Below are positions 26,508 through 36,700 of a stretch of 64,000 nt of DNA, piece after piece; the stretch's first letter is position 1; each line of letters starts with the position of its first letter. Origin of the DNA: Vibrio diabolicus (GTDB lineage: Bacteria > Pseudomonadota > Gammaproteobacteria > Enterobacterales > Vibrionaceae); NCBI GenBank assembly GCA_001048675.1, contig CCKK01000015.1, forward strand, positions 124,001 to 188,000. Direction: 5' to 3'. The position numbers and the translations under genes were made by a program. Below the pieces are notes generated by a model that was not told the origin of the DNA, did not search any database, and saw only the letters and a program-made list of their open reading frames with translations.

Positions 26508-28639
26508 TGAATGGATCCCCCACTCGCTTGTTTCACGGCGCTTAAAACAACATCATCAGTCAGAATCACAGGTAACGGGATACCTTGTGGCGCCGCCGGG
26601 CCATAGACGATGTTAAACGGCACACCGTAACGCCCATGAGCTCGTAAAAAGTCAGTTACCGAGCCGTCCGGATGTGTCCAATCCCCTTTTAACGTCGCCA
26701 CATTAGGACTTTGAAGCAAAGAATAAACCGGGTCTTGCCATAGAACGCCGATCTTGTTCGCTTTACACGTGACACACCAATCCGCAGTCACATCAACAAA
26801 CACCACTCGCCCATTATTGACGTGCTCTTCAATCGCTGAATTAGAAAGCTTCTGCCACGCTAAGTCCTCAGGAAGCGGTGTCGCCCATTGGTCGGCAGTG
26901 ACACTACCAAGTAACAGGCCACCAGCTATCAACACTAACGATGCGGTCCCCGATACAGCAAGTGCTTTCTCACCATACACTTTCTTAACTCTTGCCATCA
27001 TTACTACAAAAGCAACCACAGCGATGAGTGCAATCCATAACATCGGTACATGATTTGCCATTAATGAAAGTAGCCAAACGCTGGTTGCCAACATCATTAT
27101 GCCAAACACGATCTTAACGACATTCATCCATGGACCGGGCTTTGGTAGTTTTAGCGCGATACTTGGAAACACAGCGACTAAGATCCAAGGCAGTGCCATA
27201 CCCAATGCTAATGCAGTAAAGGTTGCAAATAACGTTAATACGTCCGCGCCCAAGGCAAAAGCAACGGCAGTGCCTAAAAACGGTGCGGAACAAGGTGTCG
27301 CAAGCAAAGTGGCGAACATACCTTGAACGTAGTGACCCACTAGAGAGTTATCACCTTTCGATGCGAGCCATGTATTAGTACCCGATGACAGACGGATTTC
27401 AAATAACCCCAACATATTGGCGCCGAACAAAGCAGTGACTAGTACCATCAATCCTAGGAACCAAGGGCTTTGGAACTGCACGCCCCAACCGATCGCGTTA
27501 CCCGTAAGCTTCAACACCAAAATGAATCCAGCTATCAGCCAGAACGAAGTGAGAATCCCCAGAGAAGAAGCGATAAACTGGGTACGAATTTGACGGCGCT
27601 CTACACCATGCGCAGCCACAATACTGCTGAGCTTCATCCCCAATACAGGCAGCACACACGGCATGATGTTCAAAATCAAACCGCCTAACAGTGCAAATAA
27701 GAAAATACTCGCTAAAGAGGTAGTTGGCAGTGACGATGTAACCGCTCCTGCTTGTGCTTGTGTTACCTCTTCGACCAGCAAGTTATCATCTTTGATAGAA
27801 ACATATAACGATTGTTCATTAAGCTCTACCTCACCCAGCCAGGTATCAACCGAGTAATTTGCTGTGACGATATCACCTTCTTGCTGAAGTCCATCCAACT
27901 TGAAGCTGTAGTCACGAATCGCATCACCAACACCATCCACCAACACTTGAGGGTTTTGCCAACCTTGCGTGTTCTTTAGTTTGATTTGTAGTTTGGATTG
28001 CGTCGCATCCCAATTTGTTTGCGTGACCTCAACAAAAGGCGAAGATTGAGGAACATTGCTCACCGCTTGGGCGTAACTGAACATCACGTCTTCGTCCACT
28101 TTCAGCTCAGAAGGTAAGAACGTCAGTTGAATTTGATAGTCCGTCAACACACAAATGGTGGTGCAGGAAGAGAGCGTGAGCACTGCATCAATCATGACGG
28201 GTTTCGACGTATCGTCGATATGCAGCGTCATTGGGAACAAAGTGTCGCCTTTGTAACCGAGAGTCTCAATGCCCAATAATTCGAATTTTTGTGGATAAGG
28301 CCATTGCCAATCTACTTTGGATAAATTATGTGAATTTCTCCAATCAATAGAAGGAGCAATACCGCCCTCACCTGGCGATCGCCAGTAAGTTTTCCAGTCT
28401 CCGGTTAACTTGACATCCAAATAACCTGTAAGTGTTTTGGCTTGCGGATCTTGTTGACCCGTTAGTACAAAGCGCGTTTGCACTGGAGGATGTTGCGGGT
28501 TAGTCATCCAACCGGTATCGGTAGTTTGTGCTGAAATATTCAGAGAGAACAAACTCAACGCCAGCGTCATAAAGAACATAGACGCGAACTGAGTCAGTTT
28601 GGTAATTTGATTCATAGTAATTCCTAATAATAAAAACAA
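26504..28639 (-). CDS. scsB: DsbD-like thiol:disulfide transporter, ScsB type
   Basis: 711 residues. It has a signal sequence and a large N-terminal periplasmic part (to about residue 300) containing a cysteine pair (SSCTTICVL). About eight membrane helices follow with the two electron-shuttling cysteines in MPCVLPVLGMK and ATPCSAPFLG. A C-terminal thioredoxin domain has the WCVTC active site. It passes electrons from cytoplasmic thioredoxin to the periplasm. The longer N-terminal region separates ScsB from DsbD (about 565-600 residues). The first codons (MFLLLGITMNQ) leave two start options; ATG at 28615 (MNQITKL) is equally plausible. Confidence 0.88.
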   Translation of the reverse strand: MFLLLGITMNQITKLTQFASMFFMTLALSLFSLNISAQTTDTGWMTNPQHPPVQTRFVLTGQQDPQAKTLTGYLDVKLTGDWKTYWRSPGEGGIAPSIDWRNSHNLSKVDWQWPYPQKFELLGIETLGYKGDTLFPMTLHIDDTSKPVMIDAVLTLSSCTTICVLTDYQIQLTFLPSELKVDEDVMFSYAQAVSNVPQSSPFVEVTQTNWDATQSKLQIKLKNTQGWQNPQVLVDGVGDAIRDYSFKLDGLQQEGDIVTANYSVDTWLGEVELNEQSLYVSIKDDNLLVEEVTQAQAGAVTSSLPTTSLASIFLFALLGGLILNIMPCVLPVLGMKLSSIVAAHGVERRQIRTQFIASSLGILTSFWLIAGFILVLKLTGNAIGWGVQFQSPWFLGLMVLVTALFGANMLGLFEIRLSSGTNTWLASKGDNSLVGHYVQGMFATLLATPCSAPFLGTAVAFALGADVLTLFATFTALALGMALPWILVAVFPSIALKLPKPGPWMNVVKIVFGIMMLATSVWLLSLMANHVPMLWIALIAVVAFVVMMARVKKVYGEKALAVSGTASLVLIAGGLLLGSVTADQWATPLPEDLAWQKLSNSAIEEHVNNGRVVFVDVTADWCVTCKANKIGVLWQDPVYSLLQSPNVATLKGDWTHPDGSVTDFLRAHGRYGVPFNIVYGPAAPQGIPLPVILTDDVVLSAVKQASGGSIQ

Positions 28640-28680
28640 ATGTGCTAAATCGCTGACGTTATTGGTCAGAAAGCACGTTT

Positions 28681-29079
28681 TTATTCTTGGAATACACAGA
28701 AAGTCAGATGGACTCGATACTTACGACCTATCGGCTCCGTCCAATGTTGTGCGCGAATATAAGCGCAGCACATCCAAATAGCCGACGCCAAAAGACCGAC
28801 AAACAGAACAACAATAAATGCATCGATCTGATGTTGAGAAAATTGAATTAACTTTTCAGACAATTCGCATTTTCTGGTTTCTTTAGCATCAATCGACTTG
28901 ACGCTCGAACCCTCATCAGTAAGTGAAACAGCAGGCGATACCGTCTCGTACTTCATAGAGCATGACGATGCAAAACCTGAATTTTGCATCAGACACACGA
29001 CAACCACCCAGCCAATAATCGCTAGTAGCCATTTCACCCGTTTATGTGGCGTGTGATGTCGTTTAGTCAATAAACTCAT
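28681..29079 (-). CDS. Small membrane protein upstream of scsB, possibly ScsA-like
   Basis: 132 residues with a hydrophobic segment near the N-terminus (about 18-36) and another at about 88-108, and a cysteine-containing loop between. It lies 41 bases upstream of scsB on the same strand, the place that ScsA occupies in Salmonella relative to scsBCD. The terminal HLTFCVFQE also seems family-typical. I am not certain of the assignment; it may be a general metal-stress membrane protein. Confidence 0.55.
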   Translation of the reverse strand: MSLLTKRHHTPHKRVKWLLAIIGWVVVVCLMQNSGFASSCSMKYETVSPAVSLTDEGSSVKSIDAKETRKCELSEKLIQFSQHQIDAFIVVLFVGLLASAIWMCCAYIRAQHWTEPIGRKYRVHLTFCVFQE

Positions 29080-29181
29080 AAGAATTCAGATAAAGTAGGA
29101 ACGAAGAAGATAATACGCGAGTCGTCATAAAGCTCAAGTTGTATCCACAAAATAGCATTAAGAAGCTTCACTCACTAAGCT

Positions 29182-29784
29182 CTAATCTAGCTTGCCATAA
29201 ATATATGCCAACTCTGCGACGGTTTTCGCTGAGAACTTTTTCAATAGGTTGGCGCGGTGTACTTCAACCGTGCGCATTGCAATGCAAAGTTCGTCAGCGA
29301 TTCGAATGTTGCGCTTGCCTGCAATGATCAAACGTAAAATGTCTTTTTCTCTGGGAGTGAGCGATTCATACGCCGATTTTGCCGCCGCCATATCAAGGTT
29401 TACAGCCGACTGCGCTTGTCCCTGCAAAATGGCTTGTGCCAACTCATCTCCTTTGACTGGCTTTTGGAAAAAATTGACCGCGCCAGCTTGCAATGCATCG
29501 ACCGCCATCGGGACATCACCATGCCCCGTCAGGTAAATAACAGCTAAGGGACTGTTGGCTTGATTTAAAATTTGATGGACTTGCTGACCACGAAGATTTG
29601 GCATTCGACTATCAAGAATGATACACCCCGCTTGCTGAACGTCCACCTCATCAAGGAAAGACTGCCCATCAGCAAAAGTGGTGACATTGAAGTCATGTTC
29701 TTCCAACATAAAAGCGAGCGAGTCACGCACCGATTCATCATCATCGACTACAAAAACAGGTAGCTGCTTTTCACCGCTGCTCAT
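29182..29784 (-). CDS. ttrR: TtrR, response regulator of tetrathionate respiration
   Basis: 200 residues: receiver domain (VVDDDES, phospho-acceptor D58 in LDSRMP, QKPVKG lysine) and a C-terminal LuxR/FixJ-type helix-turn-helix (LTPREKDILRLIIAGKRNI, about residues 140-198). It follows ttrS on the same strand with 25 bases between and is divergent from ttrBCA, exactly the ttrRS-ttrBCA layout known from Salmonella. It should activate the reductase operon when tetrathionate is present. Confidence 0.9.
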   Translation of the reverse strand: MSSGEKQLPVFVVDDDESVRDSLAFMLEEHDFNVTTFADGQSFLDEVDVQQAGCIILDSRMPNLRGQQVHQILNQANSPLAVIYLTGHGDVPMAVDALQAGAVNFFQKPVKGDELAQAILQGQAQSAVNLDMAAAKSAYESLTPREKDILRLIIAGKRNIRIADELCIAMRTVEVHRANLLKKFSAKTVAELAYIYGKLD

Positions 29785-29809
29785 TGAATGCTCCTATGCC
29801 TAGTTCAGA

Positions 29810-31642
29810 TTAGTTTTGATATGGAAACACGAGCTCAACCAAACAGCCATGTGGCGCTGTCGAGCTGATGAGAAACTCGCCACCATGCATTTCCATTACA
29901 TCACGACAAATGGCTAACCCCAGCCCCAGCCCCTCTTCTTTGCTACTCACAAACGCTTGAGTTGGATTCTCTTTCTGCAACCCTGTGCCGTTGTCCAATA
30001 CTCGAATGGAAAGTTGATTGACTTGGTAGTCACTATGCAGGGCAATTTTACCTTGATAACCTGACGAGTGATATTTCTCTTGGAACAAAGTACACGCATC
30101 AATCGCGTTACTGATCACATTAACTAAAACCTGTTGAACGCCCACAGCGTCGACAAGTACCGGACGGGCGTTCCCTTCTATACTGGTCACAATCGAAATA
30201 TTTTGCTTCTGCATTCGAAAATGGAGCAACTCAATCGTGTCATCAATAAGAACTTGAAGATCGCACGGCGCTTTGTCGACACTGCGCTTGCGGATCAACG
30301 TTCTTAAGCGCTGAATAATTGCATCGGCTCGTTCAACTTGCCCCTGTATTTTCTCAAGCACAGGGACAATATCTTCATGAGGGCGTTTTTTGGCCAAGCG
30401 AAGTAAACCGCCTTCACTGTAATTGCGAATGGCCGCCAATGGCTGATTGAGCTCATGGGCAAGACTAGTGCCGATTTCTCCGACAATCGCGACCCTTTGT
30501 GAATGTTCTAACTGTTCACTTTTCTCTTTTAATCGTAACGATGTCTGCTCCAACGCTTGCTTACTCTTGCTAAATCGATACTCAAGCCAAAAGTGGTACG
30601 CGTTCAACACAATCACAAACATGAACAGCGCCCATGCCCATTCTTGATGACTACGCAGCCAGCGTAGAGCCTCACTCCACCAAGGTTGTTGCAACGGATG
30701 GAGATCCAACGCCTGATAAAGTTTGTCGATGCTCAGCAAGCTGACGGGGGACGTCCAACCTGACGCGCCTGCCGCAATAACCGCAGGGTGTTCAGGTGGC
30801 ATCGCTAACAATACTTGCGCAATCTGTTTGGCGATCTGAGCTGAGCCGCGCTCTGTTTTGGCAAATGACCAGTTAGGATAAAGCGGTGTGGAAACAGCGC
30901 ATAACGAGCGCTCGTTCGGCTGTTGATTTAAAACTCGGTAATTACTCGGTTGTAAAAGCCCTTCACTTAGCATCTGTTCCAATAAACAAGCAGGGACAAC
31001 GGCCGCTTCCACATTGCCATCACGTAATTGATACAGGTTGGCATCAATAGGAAAACCAAGATAGCGGACATCAGAAAAGAAATCGTTTGGATTAAGCCCC
31101 ATTTTGACTATTTGATAGCGCATCGTTAGATAACCACCAAACGCTTTTTCTGATACCGCCGCAACAGGACGTCCTGAGACATCTTGCACCGTTTGATAAC
31201 TTGAATTGGCTCGAACCACCAGCGCCGAACCAATGCCGTAATTCGAGTTTTGTGGTGCTCTGCTGGTTAGCGTTGCCATCCACGACAGTGCGTATTGCCT
31301 ACCCAACCGCACTGCCTGACCTGGGTTAGTTAAGATGAAATCCATGGTCTGAAACTTCACCGCTTCGCCCATTTCATCCAAGTTAAGGGGATGAAGGACA
31401 AAATGCACATCGGAAATTTGCTGATTGAGCCAATCAATGGTCGGTTGCCATCTCTGCTCGGCATAAAGATGACCACGTATAGCTAACACGCCCACTTCGA
31501 CTTTTTGCTTGGCCTGTGGCTGCTCTGCTTTTTGCTCTTGCATTCCTTGCAGATCTGCTTGTTCAGAAACTGCGCCCTGAGCCAAAGATGCAAAGGCAAC
31601 TAAGCAAAGAATCCAAAGCTGAAGCCACAGTGCTTTTTTCAT
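29810..31642 (-). CDS. ttrS: TtrS, tetrathionate sensor histidine kinase
   Basis: 610 residues from ATG 31642 (MKKALWL); the frame is open 12 codons further to a TTG, but the ATG starts a proper signal peptide. A periplasmic PhnD-like binding domain (about residues 45-320), one membrane helix (about 335-355), a coiled coil, the phospho-acceptor box (SLAHELNQPLAAIRNYSEGG) and the ATPase domain with GLGLAICRDVMEMHGG are seen. The sensor domain is the type reported to recognise tetrathionate. It pairs with TtrR encoded next. Confidence 0.9.
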   Translation of the reverse strand: MKKALWLQLWILCLVAFASLAQGAVSEQADLQGMQEQKAEQPQAKQKVEVGVLAIRGHLYAEQRWQPTIDWLNQQISDVHFVLHPLNLDEMGEAVKFQTMDFILTNPGQAVRLGRQYALSWMATLTSRAPQNSNYGIGSALVVRANSSYQTVQDVSGRPVAAVSEKAFGGYLTMRYQIVKMGLNPNDFFSDVRYLGFPIDANLYQLRDGNVEAAVVPACLLEQMLSEGLLQPSNYRVLNQQPNERSLCAVSTPLYPNWSFAKTERGSAQIAKQIAQVLLAMPPEHPAVIAAGASGWTSPVSLLSIDKLYQALDLHPLQQPWWSEALRWLRSHQEWAWALFMFVIVLNAYHFWLEYRFSKSKQALEQTSLRLKEKSEQLEHSQRVAIVGEIGTSLAHELNQPLAAIRNYSEGGLLRLAKKRPHEDIVPVLEKIQGQVERADAIIQRLRTLIRKRSVDKAPCDLQVLIDDTIELLHFRMQKQNISIVTSIEGNARPVLVDAVGVQQVLVNVISNAIDACTLFQEKYHSSGYQGKIALHSDYQVNQLSIRVLDNGTGLQKENPTQAFVSSKEEGLGLGLAICRDVMEMHGGEFLISSTAPHGCLVELVFPYQN

Positions 31643-31707
31643 GATGAGTCGAATCGTTCCTTCAAGAGAGTACGACAAGAATAACAGCTACCTTCCCTAA
31701 ACCACAT

Positions 31708-31721
31708 TTGTTTTAGATCAA
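31708..31721 (+). promoter_or_regulatory. FNR-like site upstream of ttrB
   Basis: TTGTT-TTAG-ATCAA matches the FNR consensus TTGAT-N4-ATCAA at 9 of 10 positions. It overlaps a second near-perfect inverted repeat (AGATCAAG/TTTGATCT, 31715-31730). Anaerobic control of tetrathionate reductase by FNR is established in Salmonella. Confidence 0.55.
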
Positions 31722-31733
31722 GTTTGATCTGGG

Positions 31734-31752
31734 TATGTGGAAATCCACAATA
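31734..31752. promoter_or_regulatory. Palindromic operator shared with the cytochrome operon (putative TtrR site)
   Basis: A 19-base sequence containing the perfect palindrome TGTGGA-AA-TCCACA (31736-31749). The same 19 bases occur upstream of the tsdB-like gene at 36893-36911. Position between ttrS and ttrB and exact duplication suggest the TtrR operator. Inference, not a known consensus. Confidence 0.6.
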
Positions 31753-31820
31753 TAAGCCTCGCGGTGCATTTCTCACAATGGAATCAGTCAATTCAAATAC
31801 AACAAAAAAGCAGGTGAGTT

Positions 31821-32588
31821 ATGGATTCCACCAAACGTCGCTTTCTCAGCGCGGTCACAGCCGGAGCCGCGTTAATTCCAGTCGCGGGCATTGGCACGGC
31901 AACCGCGGGAAACATTATTCGAAATAACCAGTCCGCCGACCGAAAAGGACAAGTGGGGAAACGTTATGCAATGGTGGTGGATTTGCGAAAATGCGTCGGC
32001 TGCCAGGCTTGCACCGTGGGTTGCAGCATTGAGAACCAAGCGCCTATCGGCCAGTTCCGGACCACCGTAAAGCAATACGAAGTCACACTGGATGACGGTT
32101 CGAAAGCCACGCGAGAAGCAAAGGCCTTTATGCTGCCTCGGCTTTGTAACCACTGCGAAAACCCACCTTGCGTGGCTGTGTGTCCGGTTCAAGCGACCTT
32201 TCAGCGCGAAGATGGCATCGTCATGGTGGATAACAGTCGCTGCGTAGCGTGTGCGTATTGCGTACAAGCTTGCCCTTACGATGCGCGTTTTATCAATGAG
32301 GACACCCTCACCGCAGATAAGTGCACCTTCTGTGCTCACCGTCTAGAGCAAGGCCTATTACCTGCCTGCGTGGAGACCTGTGTTGGCGGTGCACGTGTAA
32401 TTGGTGATTTGAATGATCCATCAAGTGAAGTCCGCCGCTTAATTGCGAAGTACCAAGACGACATCAAAGTGCTGAAACCCAATGAAGGTACCAATCCACA
32501 CGTGTTTTATATCGGCATGGATGAACGCTTTACCAGCCATATCGACGGACAACCAGCTATTTACGACCCACAAGGAGATCACGCATGA
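31821..32588 (+). CDS. ttrB: TtrB, tetrathionate reductase iron-sulfur subunit
   Basis: 255 residues with a twin-arginine-like leader (STKRRFLSAVTAGAAL) and four groups of cysteines typical of a four-cluster ferredoxin subunit: CVGCQACTVGC, CNHCENPPCVAVC, CVACAYCVQAC and CTFCAHRLEQG with CVETC. It passes electrons from the TtrC quinol oxidase subunit to TtrA. First gene of the operon; AGGTGAG lies before the ATG. It overlaps ttrC by 4 bases. Confidence 0.93.
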   Translation: MDSTKRRFLSAVTAGAALIPVAGIGTATAGNIIRNNQSADRKGQVGKRYAMVVDLRKCVGCQACTVGCSIENQAPIGQFRTTVKQYEVTLDDGSKATREAKAFMLPRLCNHCENPPCVAVCPVQATFQREDGIVMVDNSRCVACAYCVQACPYDARFINEDTLTADKCTFCAHRLEQGLLPACVETCVGGARVIGDLNDPSSEVRRLIAKYQDDIKVLKPNEGTNPHVFYIGMDERFTSHIDGQPAIYDPQGDHA

Positions 32589-33716
32589 ACATCACCGAAG
32601 TGTTAGTCCAACCTCAAACGATGGCTTGGCTCCCGTGGGCGGTGCAGTATTTCTTCTACATCGGTTCGGCTTATGCTGCCGCTATTTTATTCCTAATCGC
32701 CCTATTATTTGAAAAACACACCAGCCACAGACTGCGCGCTGCGCTTGTGCTGACGCTGGCCATCGGCGCCATCGTGGGGCCATTAGCGTTAACTGGTGAT
32801 TTACACCAACCGGGACGCGCTTGGCATTTTTACGCGCACATCACGCCGTGGTCATGGATGTCTTTAGGGTCGCTTTTCTTGCCTGTTTTCTCAGGTTTTG
32901 CGGCAATAACCGCATGGCTGTATCTCCGCCAGGATCTGATCAAATTACGTGATCAGCCAGGGAAAGTACTGCCTCTAATTTCAAAGCTGTCACTGGGTGA
33001 ATGGGTGCTCTCTCGTAGAGCGATGCTTATGGTGTCCGCCATCACGGTACTATCAGGCATCACCATCGCTGTCTACACAGGCGCTGAAATTGCGGTCGTA
33101 AAATCACGCTCGTTATGGCACCAACCAGCATCACCGATTCTTTGGTTTGTTACTGCTTTTATGGGCGCGGTTGCCTTCTCTCTGCTGATTTGGCTCTTGC
33201 TGCCTAGTCAGTCAAAGACGCTAACATCTGGCGATACTAATTTACTAAAAAAATACGGTGGTTACCAGCGGTGTATTAACGCTGATACTGCTACCGATTT
33301 GGGCATCCAACAACTCTACATTTTCGCTCTATTCTAACGAACAATGGATGCACAACATTGCCTTGCTCACTTTTGTCGTTTTAGGTTGTATTTTGCTCGC
33401 CTTCATCTTCTTGCGCGATACCCAAAAGTCCGCATCAGCCAGATTTCGTCACGGCATAGGGCTCGGTTTTGTGTCTGCTGCCGCACTGGCAAGCGCATGG
33501 CTGATTCGCTGGTTTACCATCATGGAAGTACAAACCATCGCCAAGTTCGATGCAGGGCTGTATCCATACCAACTCACTATAGATGGAAATGGCTGGATAG
33601 GCATTATCGGCATGCTCGGATTATGGCTTGCACTGGCATTGCTCGGATCAGAGCTGGTTCAACCAAAACCAAATATAGAAGCAAAAGCATCATCACTCAC
33701 CTTAACTGAACGCTAA
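32585..33716 (+). pseudogene. ttrC: TtrC, tetrathionate reductase membrane subunit, frameshifted
   Basis: An NrfD-family quinol-oxidising membrane subunit. The first frame (32585 onward) gives helices up to about residue 222 and then drifts at an A7 run (33247-33253) into a stop at 33337. Deleting one A joins it to the other frame, which supplies the remaining helices (starting VVTSGVLTLILLPIWA) and ends at 33716, for about 376 residues in total. As read, TtrC would be truncated and tetrathionate reduction lost, yet ttrB and ttrA are intact. A homopolymer sequencing error is the simplest explanation. Confidence 0.85.
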
Positions 33717-33733
33717 TCAAAGAGGATTTCATT

Positions 33734-36700
33734 ATGGATAACAAACGCCGTCAGTTTTTGAAATCAGGCATGGCAGTGGGTGGGCTTGGCGCATTCGCTG
33801 CGGGTTACGCCACCACAACCAAACATATGGTCGAGGGTGCGCTCGAAGGCACCGCAGGAGAAAAAACGCGTGATATTCACAATGGTAATTCTCTTGAACC
33901 AGAGTACACGGTCAACAACAAAGGCAACCTGATCCCGAATCCAAATCAGCGCGTCGCTCCATCCATGTGCTTTGGCTGTTGGTCACTGTGCGGGTTGCGT
34001 GTGCGCATTGATAACCGTAACGATGAGATTTTGCGTATCACTGGCAACCCATATCACCCATTGTCTCATCAGCAACACATTCCATTCGAAACGCCAGTCA
34101 AAGATGCTTATTTAAGTTTGGCTGGAGAAGCGGGCCTTGAAGGTCGTTCAACAGCATGCGCACGTGGCAATGGGATGCTAGAAATTCGCAACAGCCCGTA
34201 CCGCATCACTCAACCGCTGAAACGAGTTGGCAAACGCGGCGAAGGAAAATGGATTCCGATCAGCTACGAACAATTGATAGAAGAAGTCGTAGAAGGCGGA
34301 GATTTATTTGGTGAAGGCCATGTTGATGGCTTGCGCGACATTCGCGATTTAACAACGCCCGTTGATCCTGAAAACCCAGAATATGGCCCGAAAGCTAACC
34401 AACTGTTAATGACCAACGCCGGTAACGAAGGCCGAGACGACATCTTCAAGCGCTTCGCGTTCAACAGCTATGGTACGCGAAACTTTGGGCACCACGGTTC
34501 GTACTGCGGCTACGCATTTCGTGCTGGCAGCGGCGCATTTATGAACGACTTAGATAAGAACGCACACTTAAAGCCAGATTTCGATAATGCGGAATACATT
34601 ATCTTTATCGGTATGTCGCCTGCTCAAGCGGGTAACCCTTTTAAGCGTCAGGCGCGCCAAATCGCCAATGCGCGAACAGAAGGTAGCTTGGAATACACCA
34701 TCATCACACCAAGTTTGCCTGCGGGTTCATCGAGCTTGGCGGCAGGTGACAACAACCGCTGGATACCAATCAAACCAGGCACCGACTCTGCCCTCGTGCT
34801 TGGCATGATCCAGTGGATCATCGAAAACCAACGCTACAACAAAACCTTCTTGGCGCAGCCGGGGGCAAACGCGATGAAACGAGCCGGCACCGCGCACTGG
34901 TGTAATGCTACGCATCTCGTGATAAGCGATGAGCAGCACCCGAGAAACGGCACGTTTTTACGCGCGTCGGATCTGAATCTGCCATTCGAAGGCGAAGCGT
35001 TGTCTGACTCCGATCCGTACGTCATCGTGGATGAGCAAAGCGGCGAATTTGGTGTTCATACCCAAGCTGAGGAAGCGGCACTGTTTGTCGATAAAACCGT
35101 TTCGCTTGCATCGGGCGAAGTGCGCGTAAAATCGTCTCTACAAAGACTCAAAGAAGAGGCGTTCAAATACAGCCTTGCGTTCTACAGCCAACAATGTGAC
35201 ATCCCTGTTGAGCAAATTGCAGAACTAGCGAAACGCTTCACCAGCTATGGCACAAAAGCGGTGGTCGATACCCACGGTGGCAACATGCACACCAATGGGT
35301 TCTATAACTCGTTTACCATCATGATGCTCAATGCGTTGATTGGTAACATCAACATGAAAGGCGGCGCGATGGCGAAAGCGGGTGGCTACCCAACTTCCGC
35401 TGCGGGTCCTCGTTACGACTTCACCAAGTTTGCTGGCAAAGTCGGCCCGAAAGGCGTCTTTTTATCGCGCAGTAAATTCCCATACCACAAAACCAGCGAA
35501 TACAAACGTCGCGTTGAGGCAGGTGAATCCCCTTACCCAACTCGCGCACCTTGGTATCCGTTTGCAGCGCCACTGCTGACAGAACACCTATCTGCGGCTA
35601 TTGATGGTTATCCATATCGCGTAAAAGCGTGGATCAACCATATGGCGAACCCAATGTATGGTGTTCCGGGGCTAAAAACGCTACTGGAAGACAAGATTAA
35701 AGATCCAAAGCAGCTCGGTTTGATTGTGTCTGTTGATGCGTTCATTAACGAAACCACCGCGTTGTCGGATTACATTGTGCCGGACACCGTCACCTACGAA
35801 AGCTGGGGCATGGCAACGCCTTGGCACGATGTTCCGGTGAAAACCGTCACCGCTCGTTGGCCGATAGTGGAAGCGCGAACAGAAAAAACCGCCGACGGTC
35901 GCTCGATTTGCTTAGAGAACTTTCTGATTGATGTCGCTAAGAAAATGCAACTAGGCGGCTTTGGTGACAACGCAATTCAAGATGCGCAAGGGAATTGGCA
36001 CGCTCTCCACAGCGCTGAAGATTTCTACTTACGTTCCGCGGCAAACTTGGCTTATGTGAAAGGCGGCGTGCCTGAAGTTTCGGCAGAAGACATTGCGTGG
36101 TCCGGCCTAGAGCGTTTAATGCCAGCCATGCAGAAGACGCTGAAAGCGGATGAGATGAAACGTGTGGCGTTTATTTTTGCTCGCGGTGGACGCTTTGAAA
36201 ATGCCAGCGAAGCGTATCAAGGTCAGCTGATGAAACATAAATGGACACGACCAGTTGCGATATGGAATGAACGTGTCGGCAGCGCAAGAAACACTATGAC
36301 GGGGGATTTCTACATGGGTTGCCCAACATGGCATCCACAAAAACTGGCCGACGGCACACCAATGGAAGACCAGTTCCCAAGCTCAGAATGGCCTTTCAGC
36401 CTGACTAACTTTAAATCCAACATTCACAGTGCGGTGTCCAACCTATCGCCAAGGTTGAACTCGATCAAAGGCGTAAACCCAGTGTACATCCATCCAATCG
36501 ATGCCGAACGCGCAGGCATTAAAACGGGAGATGAGTTTGTTATCGAAACTCCATCTGCAAGCACCAAAGCACTTGCGATGATAGTCAGCGGAATTCGCCC
36601 TGGCACACTCGGATTTGAACATGGGTTTGGTCATACCGAGTTAGGACAACGCTCACACTGGATCGGCGATAAACAGCAACCAGTAAAAACTCGCAACCAA

